The notes: a model not told the origin generated them from the sequence alone. Shown: positions 8,901 through 16,819, counted from the first letter of the stretch. The stretch: DNA of 64,000 nt from DYFC01 sp041658585 (GCA_041658585.1 JBAZZX010000005.1:1-64000); one strand, 5' to 3'. Program-made: numbers and translations.

Positions 8901-9943
8901 GCAAAACTACTAAAGAACAAGGGATAAATATCGGCATTGCCGGTCAATCCGTTCTCAAAGAAGATATGCGGGTTCTCAGGTCTGTCTGGGAAGAAACAAG
9001 TTATCAGCTCGACAGGCTCCAGGCAAATCCTGAATGTGTTGAAGAAGAAAGAAGAAACAACTTTGACAGGAAAGGGCCCCGGTACGTCCTTTCCTTCACT
9101 CCAAAGAAAACGCCTGATAACATTCTTCAGATAAAAGATAAACCTAAAGTTGCCGTTTTGCGGGAAGAGGGAAGCAACGGCGACCGTGAGATGACATCCG
9201 CATTTTACCATGCCGGGTTTGAGGTATGGGATGTCACAATGACGGACCTTATAAAAGAACGAATCGGACTTGACGACTTCCGCGGCGTCGCCTTTGTCGG
9301 CGGCTTCAGTTATGCCGATGTCCTTGATTCTGCCAAAGGATGGGCCGGGGTAATCAGGTTTCATAAAAAACTCTATGAGCAGTTCGAGAGGTTTTATGAA
9401 AGACCGGATATCTTCAGCCTCGGCGTCTGCAATGGCTGCCAACTGATGGCGCTCCTCGGCTGGGCGCCCTGGAGAGGAATTCCCGACAAGATACAGCCCA
9501 GATTCATACGGAATAAATCCGGCAGGTTTGAATCAAGGTTCTCAACCGTCCGGATTGTATCAAGCCCCTCGATAATGCTTAAAGGGATGGAAGGCTCGAC
9601 TCTCGGCGTATGGGTTGCGCATGGCGAGGGAAGGCTTTATTTTCCTGATAAAGACATGATGCGGGAAGTTCTTGACAAGAATCTTGCACCGGTAAGATTC
9701 GTCGACGACGAGGGAGGATTCACCGAAAGGTATCCCTTCAATCCCAATGGTTCACCATCAGGCATAACAGCTTTATGCTCACCCGACGGCAGGCATTTGG
9801 CCTTAATGCCCCACCCTGAAAGGGTTTTCCTCAAATGGCAATGGGCGTATATGCCGGAAGAATGGAAGGAAACACTTCAAGCGTCTCCATGGCTTCGGAT
9901 GTTCCGGAACGCAAGAGAATGGTGTTCTTATAAAAGAGATTAA
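5984..9943 (+). CDS. purL: Phosphoribosylformylglycinamidine synthase, single-chain
   Basis: A 1319-residue large FGAM synthase, catalysing the ATP- and glutamine-dependent fourth step of purine synthesis. The order is an N-terminal PurS-like domain (about 1-165), a linker and two AIRS-type synthetase halves (about 200-1030), and a C-terminal class I glutaminase. The halves contain HNFPTGVAPFPGAETGAGGR (about 312-331) and DGGKDSLSMAAK near 785. The glutaminase nucleophile is in LGVCNGCQ near 1147 and its His in MPHPERV near 1282. Two proline/serine-rich segments encoded by CTTCATC-type repeats interrupt the N-terminal domain in frame (about residues 73-87 and 129-141). Confidence 0.96.
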   Translation: MSLLHFYRRPALSPAKKNELLSLAKQSVSSSIEDIETEYCFNIETKSPLTGEEANILRWLLSETFEPENFAEESFLVRPSSLVLNPLIIEVGPRMNFTTAWSTNAVSVCHACGLTKITRIERSRRYKLIITPSSSFILHPSSFPDLIHDRMTECLYPDRLTTFETGIKPEPVYIVPVIEEGKEALRKINAGMGLGLDEWDIEYYYGLFVKDIGRNPTNVECFDLSQSNSEHSRHWFFRGRLVIDGQEIPHTLMEIIKHPLVNNPGNSVIAFKDNSSAIRGYTISTIIPEHTGRPSRFQEKKLDYHIIFTAETHNFPTGVAPFPGAETGAGGRIRDVHATGKGSLVIAGTAAYCVGNLRIPGYKLPWEDPSFEYPPNLATPLQIEIEASNGASDYGNKFGEPLIQGFTRSFGLRLPDGERREWIKPIMFTGGAGQMDDCHLEKDEPQKAMYVVKIGGPAYRIGIGGGAASSMIQGENIAELDFSAVQRGDAEMEQKVNRVIRACVEMVRGNPIVSIHDQGAGGNCNVVKEIIYPAGAKIEIRNIQVGDNTLSALEIWGAEYQEQNALLIRPEKWEEFNTLCDREKVPCAVIGDVTGDGYIVLHDENDGSIPVDLDLSKVLGEMPRKTFTMQRIQPKLEPLVLPDTLTVQDALDKVLRLVSVGSKRFLTNKVDRSVTGLIARQQCVGPLHLTLSDVAVIAQSHFGLTGAAISIGEQPIKGLLSPQAMARMSVGEALTNIVWAKASRLEDIKCSGNWMWAAKLPGEGARLYDAAIALRDILQALGIAIDGGKDSLSMAAKVVGRSDTEIVKSPGALVISAYVTCPDVTKIISPDIKRPGESGLIYIDLGEGKNRLGGSALAQCYRQIGDASPDVENPQLIKDTFNAIQYFIDKGLILSGHDRSDGGLIVTLLEMAFGGNCGIDVDIKQGAKSMKHSADIPILFSEELGMVIEYLPESESAITSHLKDKGIPHQIIGKTTKEQGINIGIAGQSVLKEDMRVLRSVWEETSYQLDRLQANPECVEEERRNNFDRKGPRYVLSFTPKKTPDNILQIKDKPKVAVLREEGSNGDREMTSAFYHAGFEVWDVTMTDLIKERIGLDDFRGVAFVGGFSYADVLDSAKGWAGVIRFHKKLYEQFERFYERPDIFSLGVCNGCQLMALLGWAPWRGIPDKIQPRFIRNKSGRFESRFSTVRIVSSPSIMLKGMEGSTLGVWVAHGEGRLYFPDKDMMREVLDKNLAPVRFVDDEGGFTERYPFNPNGSPSGITALCSPDGRHLALMPHPERVFLKWQWAYMPEEWKETLQASPWLRMFRNAREWCSYKRD
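6203..6415 (+). repeat. Two in-frame CCTTCATCCTT-type repeat tracts inside purL
   Basis: At 6375-6411 a CTTCATC unit is repeated about four times in tandem, and a degenerate copy lies at about 6208-6236 (TCCTTCATCCCTCGTCCTT). Both keep the purL frame and encode Ser/Pro/Leu-rich segments in the least conserved, PurS-like domain. They look like insertions of an intergenic-type repeat tolerated within the protein. Confidence 0.6.
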
Positions 9944-10086
9944 AGAATTTCTACCATATTTATTTTCTTCGATTACAAAATTATTAAGATATGGTATTGT
10001 ATAGTATCCTACCTTTGAAGTCAGAGAAGTCTCGAAGCTTTAAGGAGTTAGGGAATTTTATTCTATAAAAGCGGGGTTAAATTATT

Positions 10087-10431
10087 ATGGGTAAGAAACT
10101 GTATGTAGGAAGTATCTCTTTCAATGCAACAGAGGAATCTCTTCGGGAGCTTTTCTCAAGTATTGGAGAGGTTGAATCGGTAAAAATAATTACCGATGCA
10201 GACACGGGGCGTTCCAAGGGTTTTGGCTTTATTGAAATGGCATCCGCAGAGGATGCTAAAAAAGCTATAGACCAATTAAACGGCACAAAATTTATGGAGC
10301 GCGCTTTGATGGTTAATGAGGCAAGACCCCAGCAGCCAAGGGAAGGGCGAGGTTTCGGCGGAGGCGGAGGCAGGGGCGGTTTCGGCGGAGGCGGAGGCAG
10401 GGGATCAGGTTATGGAAGAGACAGGAGATAA
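10087..10431 (+). CDS. Glycine-rich RNA-binding protein with RRM domain
   Basis: A 114-residue protein with one RNA recognition motif at about residues 3-80. RNP2 is LYVGSI and RNP1 is KGFGFIEM near residue 43. It is followed by an RGG/GGG-rich tail from about residue 85. Such proteins bind single-stranded RNA and are often cold-induced. The stop codon lies in the Shine-Dalgarno region of rpsU, which suggests co-transcription with rpsU and infC. A weak GGGG before the ATG is the only ribosome-binding candidate. Confidence 0.9.
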   Translation: MGKKLYVGSISFNATEESLRELFSSIGEVESVKIITDADTGRSKGFGFIEMASAEDAKKAIDQLNGTKFMERALMVNEARPQQPREGRGFGGGGGRGGFGGGGGRGSGYGRDRR

Positions 10432-10437
10432 GCTATC

Positions 10438-10629
10438 ATAGAGATAAGAGTAGTCGGCAATGATATAGAAAAAGCCATTAAAATTCTGAAGCGCAAAGTT
10501 CAGACTGAAGGTCTACTCAAAGAAGTCAAGGCGAGAAATTTCTATGAAAAGCCTTCGGTTAAAGAAAAACGAAAACGAGCAGAGGCGCGCAAGACAAGGG
10601 CAAAGGCCCAGAAGCAGAGAAGATTTTAA
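10438..10629 (+). CDS. rpsU: 30S ribosomal protein S21, apparent AUA start
   Basis: A 63-codon frame encoding a clear S21: E-I-R-V-V, then FYEKPSVKEKRKRAEARK and a basic RRF end. The family-typical first residue falls on ATA at 10438, ten bases after AGGAG (10423-10427). The only in-frame codons between the preceding stop (10429-10431) and this ATA are GCT and ATC, and no ATG, GTG or TTG follows near the N-terminus. So initiation must use AUA or the adjacent AUC. It lies six bases after the RRM gene and upstream of infC. S21 helps the small subunit bind mRNA at initiation. Confidence 0.9.
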   Translation: MEIRVVGNDIEKAIKILKRKVQTEGLLKEVKARNFYEKPSVKEKRKRAEARKTRAKAQKQRRF

Positions 10630-10751
10630 TAAACAATGTTTTTCTGTTGACCTTTTGCACTATTGCGGATATTGCCGCCTTCATGCCTATATTTTGGGCT
10701 GTGCGGCGCTTCTACTCGCACGGAATATAAAACTAAAAGGAGAAACAAACA

Positions 10752-11297
10752 ATAGCTAATCAAAGACGAGTATTGCCCAAAAGGGTCGTTGATCTTACCC
10801 GCGTAAACAATCAGATCAGGCTGATTAAATCCAAACAGATACGAGTCGTTGCCGATGAAGGGCAAATCGGCGTCATGGATATTGAAGCGGCATTGAAATT
10901 AGCCGGTGAGCGAGAGCTGGATCTTGTAGAAGTCGGACCCGAGTCTGATCCGCCGGTCTGTAAGATCATGGATTACCGGAAGTTCAAGTTCGATAATAGC
11001 AAGAAACTTCAGAAGTCCAGAAAAAAACAGGCGACGCAAACCATGAAGGAAATCAGGATGCGCCCGTTGATAGATACCCATGATTATGATTTCAAGAAGC
11101 GTAATGTGAGGAAGTTTATTGAGCATGGGGACAAAGTTAAAGTTACAATCCAGTTTAAAGGGCGGGAATTGAGTCGCCAGGAACTGGGCATGAAGGTCCT
11201 GAACAGGTTGGTGTCGGAACTGGCGGATATCGCAAAAGTGGAAACGCAGCCTAAAATGGAAGGCCGCCAGCTGGTTATGATTCTTATGGCCTTGTAA
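10752..11297 (+). CDS. infC: Translation initiation factor IF-3, apparent AUA start
   Basis: A 181-residue IF-3 with RVNNQIR near the N-terminus, the C-terminal domain with KEIRMRP, and HDYDFKKRNVRKF. Reading back in frame gives ATA-GCT-AAT-CAA-AGA-CGA-GTA-TTG. ATA at 10752 sits nine bases after AGGAG (10738-10742), whereas the TTG at 10773 has no Shine-Dalgarno sequence. Non-AUG starts in infC underlie IF-3 autoregulation in several bacteria (AUU in Escherichia coli). The usual downstream rpmI-rplT pair is absent here. The 122-base leader after rpsU has GCCGC/GCGGC stem potential. Confidence 0.93.
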   Translation: MANQRRVLPKRVVDLTRVNNQIRLIKSKQIRVVADEGQIGVMDIEAALKLAGERELDLVEVGPESDPPVCKIMDYRKFKFDNSKKLQKSRKKQATQTMKEIRMRPLIDTHDYDFKKRNVRKFIEHGDKVKVTIQFKGRELSRQELGMKVLNRLVSELADIAKVETQPKMEGRQLVMILMAL

Positions 11298-11409
11298 GTT
11301 CGTTGATATTTTCTAACCTGACGCTTCTTTGAATGCTTTGAGGAGTCGCTTTCTTGCGCCCCGCTACCCGCTGATAGATTTCGTCGTTAAGACGGAAAGT
11401 CGGGATCAT
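11284..11409 (-). other. Small open frame convergent with infC, uncertain
   Basis: A 41-codon minus-strand frame beginning MIPTFRLNDEIYQRVAGRKK and overlapping the infC 3' end by 14 bases. The frame stays open upstream to about 11486 (RSYSRHDKGKISD precedes the ATG) with protein-like composition but no start codon, so it may be the tail of a decayed gene. The family is not recognised. The rest of 11298-11536 shows only AT-rich sequence and the GGGAGG ribosome binding site of the next gene. Confidence 0.25.
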
Positions 11410-11536
11410 ATCGGAAATTTTCCCCTTATCGTGTCTGCTATAGCTCCTTTGTTGACCGCGTATACTGTAACGTTCTATAATTTTAAATATAACTTACTGT
11501 TTTAAAAAAGTTTTTGGAATATTTAAGGGAGGACTC

Positions 11537-12838
11537 ATGCATATTGGGATTATTGGGACCGGTTATGTAGGACTTGTGACGGGCGCCTGTTTTGCCGAAT
11601 TCGGCCTCTTTGTCAACTGTGTTGACAAAGATGAGAAGAAAATAAAGGCGCTGAAGAAGGGAGAAATCCCTTTTTACGAACCGGGACTTGACGAGCTTGT
11701 TAAGAGGAATGTCAAACAGGGAAGACTTATTTTCACCACAAAAATTGCAAAGGCAGTCGAGTCCTCTCTCGTCATTTTCATCGCCGTAGGCACGCCGAGG
11801 AGAGGCGACGGCTCCGCTGATATGAAATATGTGGAAGAGGTCGCAAGAGAAATCGCGAACCAGATGGATGACTATAAGGTGATCGTCACCAAAAGCACCG
11901 TTCCGGTGGGCACCGGTGAGAAAATAAGGGAGATTATATCACGGAACCTGAAATCACGGACGGACTTTGACATCGTGTCAAACCCCGAGTTCCTGCGCGA
12001 AGGGTCTGCGATCGAGGATTTCATGAGGCCGAACAGGGTCGTTCTCGGCACTGCAAGCCCTCAGGCCGTTGCAATTATGAAAGACCTGTATAAACCGCTC
12101 TATCTTCTTGAGACTCCTTTTGTAATAACAAACATCGAAACCGCGGAGCTTATAAAATATGCCTCAAATTCTTTTCTTGCAACAAAGATATCTTTTATTA
12201 ATGAGATTGCCACACTCTGCGAAAAAGTGGGAGCGGATGTCCATATGGTTGCGAAGGGAATGGGACTTGACCAGAGGATAGGCTCAAAATTCCTTCATCC
12301 CGGTCCCGGATACGGCGGCTCCTGCCTTCCCAAGGATACCACCGCCCTTCTCAAGATTGCGGAAGATAATAACGTACATCTTGGCATTGTCGATGCGGCT
12401 GTCAGGGCCAATGAAAGGCAACGGGGATATATGGTAGAAAGAATCAAAGAATCCATGGGTGATCTTAAAGGTAAAACCATTGCGGTCCTCGGACTCTCTT
12501 TTAAACCCAATACGGATGACATCAGGGATGCCCCCTCTGTCCCGATAATTAAAACCCTTCTGAAAGAGGGAGCAAAGATCCGGGCATACGACCCTGTTTC
12601 AATGGAGGAAGCGGGAAAGATATTGCCGGAGATAAAATATTGTAAAGACCCCTATAACACTTTAAAGGGCGCCGATGCGCTTATCATCATGACCGAATGG
12701 AACCAGTTCAGAAACCTTGAACTCGACAAGATCAAAGCGCTTTTAAATAGCCCCTTTTTCTTTGATCTGAGAAATATCTATGACCCGCAGAAGATGAGAG
12801 AAAAAGGGTTTCAGTATTATTCGGTAGGCAGGGCGTAG
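11537..12838 (+). CDS. ugd: UDP-glucose 6-dehydrogenase
   Basis: A 433-residue UDP-glucose/GDP-mannose dehydrogenase family protein, oxidising UDP-glucose to UDP-glucuronate for polysaccharide synthesis. The Rossmann motif GIIGTGYVGLVTG is at residues 4-16, and the catalytic cysteine is in GPGYGGSCLPKD near 255. The C-terminal UDP-binding domain contains LGLSFKPNTDDIRDAPS. The start is preceded by GGGAGG. It is followed after 12 bases by smpB on the same strand. Confidence 0.93.
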   Translation: MHIGIIGTGYVGLVTGACFAEFGLFVNCVDKDEKKIKALKKGEIPFYEPGLDELVKRNVKQGRLIFTTKIAKAVESSLVIFIAVGTPRRGDGSADMKYVEEVAREIANQMDDYKVIVTKSTVPVGTGEKIREIISRNLKSRTDFDIVSNPEFLREGSAIEDFMRPNRVVLGTASPQAVAIMKDLYKPLYLLETPFVITNIETAELIKYASNSFLATKISFINEIATLCEKVGADVHMVAKGMGLDQRIGSKFLHPGPGYGGSCLPKDTTALLKIAEDNNVHLGIVDAAVRANERQRGYMVERIKESMGDLKGKTIAVLGLSFKPNTDDIRDAPSVPIIKTLLKEGAKIRAYDPVSMEEAGKILPEIKYCKDPYNTLKGADALIIMTEWNQFRNLELDKIKALLNSPFFFDLRNIYDPQKMREKGFQYYSVGRA

Positions 12839-12850
12839 AACAATCAAATC

Positions 12851-13294
12851 ATGAAGATCATCTGCCAGAACAGGAAGGCATATCACGATTATCACATTGA
12901 GGAGACTGTAGAGGCCGGTATCTCTTTACTGGGCACTGAAGTAAAATCCCTCAGAGAAGGAAGGGCGAATCTCAAGGACAGTTATGTGCTTATGAAAGGC
13001 GGAGAGGCTTTCCTCCTGAACTGCCATATCAGCCCTTACAGTCACGGCAACATCATGAACCACGACCCTCTGAGGACACGTAAGCTGCTTCTGCACAGAA
13101 AGCAGATAAGCAGTCTGACGGGTACGGCAACTTCTAAAGGATACACCCTGATAGCGCTGAAGCTCTATTTTAAGGATTCCTTTGTCAAGGTCGAGATAGG
13201 TCTTGCAAAAGGCAAAAGACTCTACGAGAAAAGGGAAGCCATAAAGGAGAGGGAGGCCAAAAGAGAGATAGAAAAAACAATGAAGAATAGGTGA
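12851..13294 (+). CDS. smpB: SsrA-binding protein SmpB
   Basis: A 147-residue tmRNA-binding protein for trans-translation. It has the N-terminal NRKAYHDYHIEE, the GTEVKSLREGRANLKDSY block near residue 30, and a basic C-terminal tail rich in Arg/Lys/Glu that reaches the decoding centre. Its partner tmRNA gene begins about 60 bases downstream. Confidence 0.97.
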   Translation: MKIICQNRKAYHDYHIEETVEAGISLLGTEVKSLREGRANLKDSYVLMKGGEAFLLNCHISPYSHGNIMNHDPLRTRKLLLHRKQISSLTGTATSKGYTLIALKLYFKDSFVKVEIGLAKGKRLYEKREAIKEREAKREIEKTMKNR

Positions 13295-13355
13295 TAATAT
13301 ATGTAAGGACACGGAGTATCTATCCCGGATACTTGCAAAGCCGTGTTAAAGAAAA

Positions 13356-13704
13356 GGGGGCGAAAGGGCTCGACGGGGGTTACGAGAATCAGGTTGCATG
13401 TCGTGGTCCGTCACCACGTAAAAAGGCGGAAAAAAACACAAACGCCAATAACGAACTGGCAATCGCTGCTTAATTAATTAAGCAGCCGCTGCCCTGAAAT
13501 TGTCTGTGTTTCAGGTCACAGCGTCATTAAGCAGGCTGGCTCCGGGGGATCTCCCCTGACTTCGGAGTAAGACAAAGGGGGATAGGATTTCGGGACGCCT
13601 GCCTGACGGCAGCCCGGGGTCCGAGATGAAATAGTCGGGATACACATGTAGAAGCCTGGGAGCAGTACTTTCGGACGCGGGTTCAATTCCCGCCGCCTCC
13701 ACCA
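13356..13704 (+). ncRNA. ssrA: Transfer-messenger RNA (tmRNA)
   Basis: The 5' end GGGGGCG pairs with CGCCTCC near the encoded 3' ACCA, forming the alanine-type acceptor stem. GGGCTCGACGGGG and the T-arm GCGGGTTCAATTCCCGC are typical. The tag frame ends ANNELAIAA then TAA at about 13470, followed by a TTAATTAA stem. The resume codon is probably the GCG shortly before, giving a longer tag, or the GCC of ANNELAIAA; this is not certain. The RNA rescues stalled ribosomes together with SmpB, encoded just upstream. Confidence 0.96.
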
Positions 13705-13786
13705 AATAACTCTTTGAAATAATTATATTTAAGGGGTTAATTTTTCCTTCTTCTAAAACTATTTTTTCATAACGGTCTCCCGGGAT

Positions 13787-14260
13787 TTATTTAGTTTCTT
13801 TTTTATCCTCTTTTTTGAGATCTCCGAATGCATATTTACCGATAATGTCCTCAATATCAAAAGGCGGATTGGTTTCCGTGATCGTTCCGCCTGGTTTCAG
13901 GATATCACCGCCTCCTCCCGGATCTATTTTAATGAGCTTGTCGCCGATGAGGCCGGAAGTTTTGATCGATGCGATGGCGTCTTCATAAACCCTGATGTCT
14001 TTTTGAATCCTTAATTTGAGCACGGCCATCTGCTTATCCTGGTCTATAATCAGTTGTTCCACCCTTCCTACCTCGATGCCCTCGATCTCAACAGGGCTGT
14101 CAACGCGAAGTCCCGATACTGAAGTGAAACGTGCATAGAGAATATAGTAATCGCCGCCAAACATTCGGATCTTGCCGAATTTGATGGTCATATATCCAAC
14201 GCAAAGAAGGCCTATTACTATAAAAATTCCGACGATTGTTTCCAGCGAATACTTTTTCAT
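13787..14260 (-). CDS. mlaD: MlaD-like MCE-domain lipid transport protein
   Basis: A 157-residue protein with one N-terminal membrane helix (about 8-27) and one MCE domain (about 38-118; FTSVSGLRVDSPVEIEGI and VGRVE). It would anchor in the inner membrane and form the periplasmic ring of the Mla phospholipid transporter. The ATG overlaps the mlaF stop by four bases. The protein ends shortly after the MCE domain with a Lys/Glu tail. No mlaC, mlaB or mlaA is adjacent. Confidence 0.9.
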   Translation of the reverse strand: MKKYSLETIVGIFIVIGLLCVGYMTIKFGKIRMFGGDYYILYARFTSVSGLRVDSPVEIEGIEVGRVEQLIIDQDKQMAVLKLRIQKDIRVYEDAIASIKTSGLIGDKLIKIDPGGGGDILKPGGTITETNPPFDIEDIIGKYAFGDLKKEDKKETK

Positions 14261-15507
14261 TTTGAATCACACTCCTTACCACAAATATATTTTGCGATTC
14301 TTTTCTTGTTCATATCAGCCCTTTTTATGATCTGTTCGATCTCATCAGAGGAACTGCCTTCAGTTAGACCTGCATTTACAAATATCTCGAAGCATTCCCC
14401 TGCTTTTATTTTGTCCCTTATAAGTTCCCGGATTTCGGGGAGAAATTTTTTCTCGAGTCTCTGAGCAAAATCATTCACTAATTCCCCGGTTTTTTCAAGC
14501 CCTAAATGGGGCAATATTGTAAGGATCTCTTCTCTGCTATGGCGTGCCGAGAATCCTCCCAAAGGACCGAAATAGTTATTTAGATTCTCCCCTATGGATT
14601 TGAGGATTTCTATGGCAGCCTGAGGCCTGAAAAGATCGGAAAGGAAGTTAATATTAAAGCTGAATAGCACGGCAGTTATTGTGGTGTCCGCACGTCCACT
14701 ACCCAGCGTCATGGCATACCTGGACTTGAACATCTCTTTTGAGAGCAGTCCGGTGAGCTCGTCCCTAAGGCCCTCGATGCTCACGAGAAATTCATCGATC
14801 ATTGGATGCTTGAGTCTGGAAAACTCTTCATAGGACCCGCTAAAGGCGATCTTCCCTTCCCACAGGAGCAGTATGCGGTCGGAGATAAAGAAGACATCAG
14901 GGATATCATGACTGATGAGAACAGCGGTAAAACCGAACTTTTTTCTGTAATGGGCGATCATGCTCAGGATTATGTTTCTCCTTATAGGGTCCTGGCTGGT
15001 TGTCGGCTCGTCGAAGAGCACGATGGCCGGATCTGTTACAAGGGCCCTTGCCAGAGCCACACGTTTCTGCATACCGCCTGAGAGCTCTGCCGGGTACTTT
15101 CGGGAAGCATCCGTGAGTTCCATCTGTTCGATACGTGACATCACCTTCTTTTCAATCTCTTTCTTTTTGAGATTTGTCGTCTGTCTTAGCGGTAGGGCTA
15201 TGTTTTCAAAGACGGTCATGGAATCAAAGAGGGCGTTGTTCTGGAACATATAGCTGATCCGGCTCCTGTATCCTTCCCATTCATTTTTCTTCATCTCATG
15301 AACAGGCATTCCCCTGAAGAGTATGCTCCCTTCGTCAGGAGAGAGGAGGCCGATGATATGCTTAATCAGAACGCTCTTGCCGCTGCCGCTTTTACCGATA
15401 ATTGTCGTAATCTGGTTTTCATAAATGGAAAGGTCAGCCTTGTCAAGAATGGTCTTTCCCGCAAAGCGCTTGGTAATCCCTCTGAATTCTATCAATGGCG
15501 TTTCCAT
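14257..15507 (-). CDS. mlaF: MlaF-like ABC ATPase with C-terminal degenerate GGDEF-like domain
   Basis: 416 residues from METPLIEFRG; an upstream in-frame ATG adds 50 residues inside mlaE and is unlikely. The ATPase (about 1-245) has Walker A GKSGSGKS, signature LSGGMQKRVALARAL and Walker B IVLFDEPTT. Usual MlaF proteins end near residue 270. Here about 165 further residues begin DELTGLLSKEMF and continue to RHSREEILTILP, a pattern like diguanylate cyclase domains with SREEI in place of GGDEF, so no cyclase activity is expected. The gene starts eight bases after mlaE. Confidence 0.88.
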   Translation of the reverse strand: METPLIEFRGITKRFAGKTILDKADLSIYENQITTIIGKSGSGKSVLIKHIIGLLSPDEGSILFRGMPVHEMKKNEWEGYRSRISYMFQNNALFDSMTVFENIALPLRQTTNLKKKEIEKKVMSRIEQMELTDASRKYPAELSGGMQKRVALARALVTDPAIVLFDEPTTSQDPIRRNIILSMIAHYRKKFGFTAVLISHDIPDVFFISDRILLLWEGKIAFSGSYEEFSRLKHPMIDEFLVSIEGLRDELTGLLSKEMFKSRYAMTLGSGRADTTITAVLFSFNINFLSDLFRPQAAIEILKSIGENLNNYFGPLGGFSARHSREEILTILPHLGLEKTGELVNDFAQRLEKKFLPEIRELIRDKIKAGECFEIFVNAGLTEGSSSDEIEQIIKRADMNKKRIAKYICGKECDSK

Positions 15508-15515
15508 AGATGCCT

Positions 15516-16325
15516 CTACATTAGAAAAGATGTAACAACATAGTCTGAGATAAGTATTGTTACACAGGAGAATACGACTGCCGAGGTGGTCGAGAGACTG
15601 ACGCTCCTTGCGCCGTAGCTGTCGGTACGCAGGTGCGTGAAGTATCCCTGGTAGCAACAGATTGTGGACACGAACACGGCAAAGACGAGTGACTTTATGA
15701 ACCCACCCCTGATGTCCACTATATCCACATATGCATGGATGCGATAAAAGTAGGCGCCTTTATCCACACCAAGGAGCACAACGCCGGTGAGATATCCTCC
15801 GAGGATACCGATAAGATCAAATAAGGCGGTCAACAAAGGGAAACTGATAATTGAGGCTGCAATACACGGGCTGACGAGATACCGCTGGGGGTCTATACGC
15901 ATGGTATAGAGGGCGTCTATCTGCTCGGAGATGCGGAGGTTCCCGATCTCTGCGGTCATTGCAGAGCCTGCACGTGCGGTTATCATGATTGCAGTAAGGA
16001 CAGGCCCCAGTTCCCTGATGAGTGTGAGCGCAACGACTGAACCGAGGACCCCCTGAGAACCGAATTTGTTAAGGGTATAGAAAAGCTGAAGACCGAGCAC
16101 CATGCCGGTAAAGAGGCCGACCAGCGTAACGATATTCGATGACTTTGCGCCAATGTAAAAGACCTGCTGAATAATCTCCCGGAGCTGTTTGCGACGAAAG
16201 ATCTTCAGAAAGGCAAGCGTAAAAAAGATGGCTACGGCGCCAAGGTTGTTTATGACATTCATAGTCTTTTTGCCAAGGTAATAAAAGAAGGGCAGAGAGG
16301 GACTGTCTTTTATCGCCGATTCCAT
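15516..16325 (-). CDS. mlaE: MlaE-family phospholipid transporter permease
   Basis: A 269-residue integral membrane permease with about five or six hydrophobic segments and the conserved block ELGPVLTAIMITARAGSAMTAEIG at about 125-148. It forms the membrane channel of the Mla ABC transporter that moves phospholipids between the outer and inner membranes. First gene of mlaE-mlaF-mlaD on the minus strand. Confidence 0.93.
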   Translation of the reverse strand: MESAIKDSPSLPFFYYLGKKTMNVINNLGAVAIFFTLAFLKIFRRKQLREIIQQVFYIGAKSSNIVTLVGLFTGMVLGLQLFYTLNKFGSQGVLGSVVALTLIRELGPVLTAIMITARAGSAMTAEIGNLRISEQIDALYTMRIDPQRYLVSPCIAASIISFPLLTALFDLIGILGGYLTGVVLLGVDKGAYFYRIHAYVDIVDIRGGFIKSLVFAVFVSTICCYQGYFTHLRTDSYGARSVSLSTTSAVVFSCVTILISDYVVTSFLM

Positions 16326-16483
16326 ATTTATACAATATTACCACTTCGTTATTGCTTTTACAACACACTCGTAATCATTATTAGATTTGAATGTAAAATA
16401 CTCATTTCCTAACTTGTGTGTATTTCAACTTGACCCTCAACTATTTCTTTCTCCAATTGTTAATTTATTTGCTATAATTTGTC

Positions 16484-16608
16484 ATGCCTGATAACAGCGC
16501 CGATTATGGCCCGGAGAATCCACGACGATTTCAGGAATATGCTTATCTGGGGCGACAACAGGCTTGTTATGGCAAGCCTGCTCAAAGACTTCAAGGGCAA
16601 GATAGGCG
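16484..16608 (+). pseudogene. 5' fragment of a site-specific DNA methyltransferase (mod), frameshifted
   Basis: The frame starting MPDNSADYGPENPRRFQ resembles the start of type III-like DNA methyltransferases. A one-base insertion near 16535 moves the homology to the next frame, NMLIWGDNRLVMASLLKDF, which normally leads to the DPPF catalytic motif. Homology stops at about 16608 and the rest of the gene is missing. A TATAAT -10 candidate lies just upstream near 16474. It is read as a relic of a restriction-modification locus. Confidence 0.65.
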
Positions 16609-16621
16609 TGAGAGGGGAAGC

Positions 16622-16816
16622 ATGACAGAAAATGAACTTAGAGATTTTTTGCGGCAGCATTATCCCTTCGAGAACAAAGCATGTGAGTGGAAGGAGTGTA
16701 AGAATCTTACACACTCAGTCTCGGGAAGTAAGGGAGATGACATTATTTCGTATGTTTCTGCTATTGCGAAAATGGAAGGCGGACACCTGATAATTGGTGT
16801 GCAGGACAGACCTTAA
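16622..16816 (+). pseudogene. Truncated AlbA_2/Schlafen-type DNA-binding domain protein
   Basis: 64 codons starting MTENELRDFLRQHYPFENK with EWKECKNL and ending MEGGHLIIGVQDRP. This matches the first part of an AlbA_2 domain, which normally continues for several hundred residues with an ATP-binding region. It stops at a TAA four bases before the next gene. It belongs to the same degraded three-gene methyltransferase, AlbA_2, restriction set as its neighbours. Confidence 0.6.
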
Positions 16817-16819
16817 AAA

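Noticed and set aside
8693..9442. 249-codon minus-strand frame inside purL
   Set aside because: Entirely antisense to conserved PurL sequence, with no ribosome binding site or recognisable motif.
10773..10775. TTG as the infC start codon
   Set aside because: It has no Shine-Dalgarno sequence and would drop the ANQRRV segment that fits the family N-terminus, whereas the ATA seven codons earlier is correctly spaced.
13511..13705. 64-codon minus-strand frame and a separate tRNA gene at the tmRNA 3' end
   Set aside because: Both are part of the tmRNA: the tRNA-like end pairs with the tmRNA 5' end, and the frame is antisense to it.
15508..15657. 50-residue extension of the MlaF-like ATPase
   Set aside because: It lies within mlaE coding sequence and does not resemble ABC ATPases; METPLIEF is the usual type of start.
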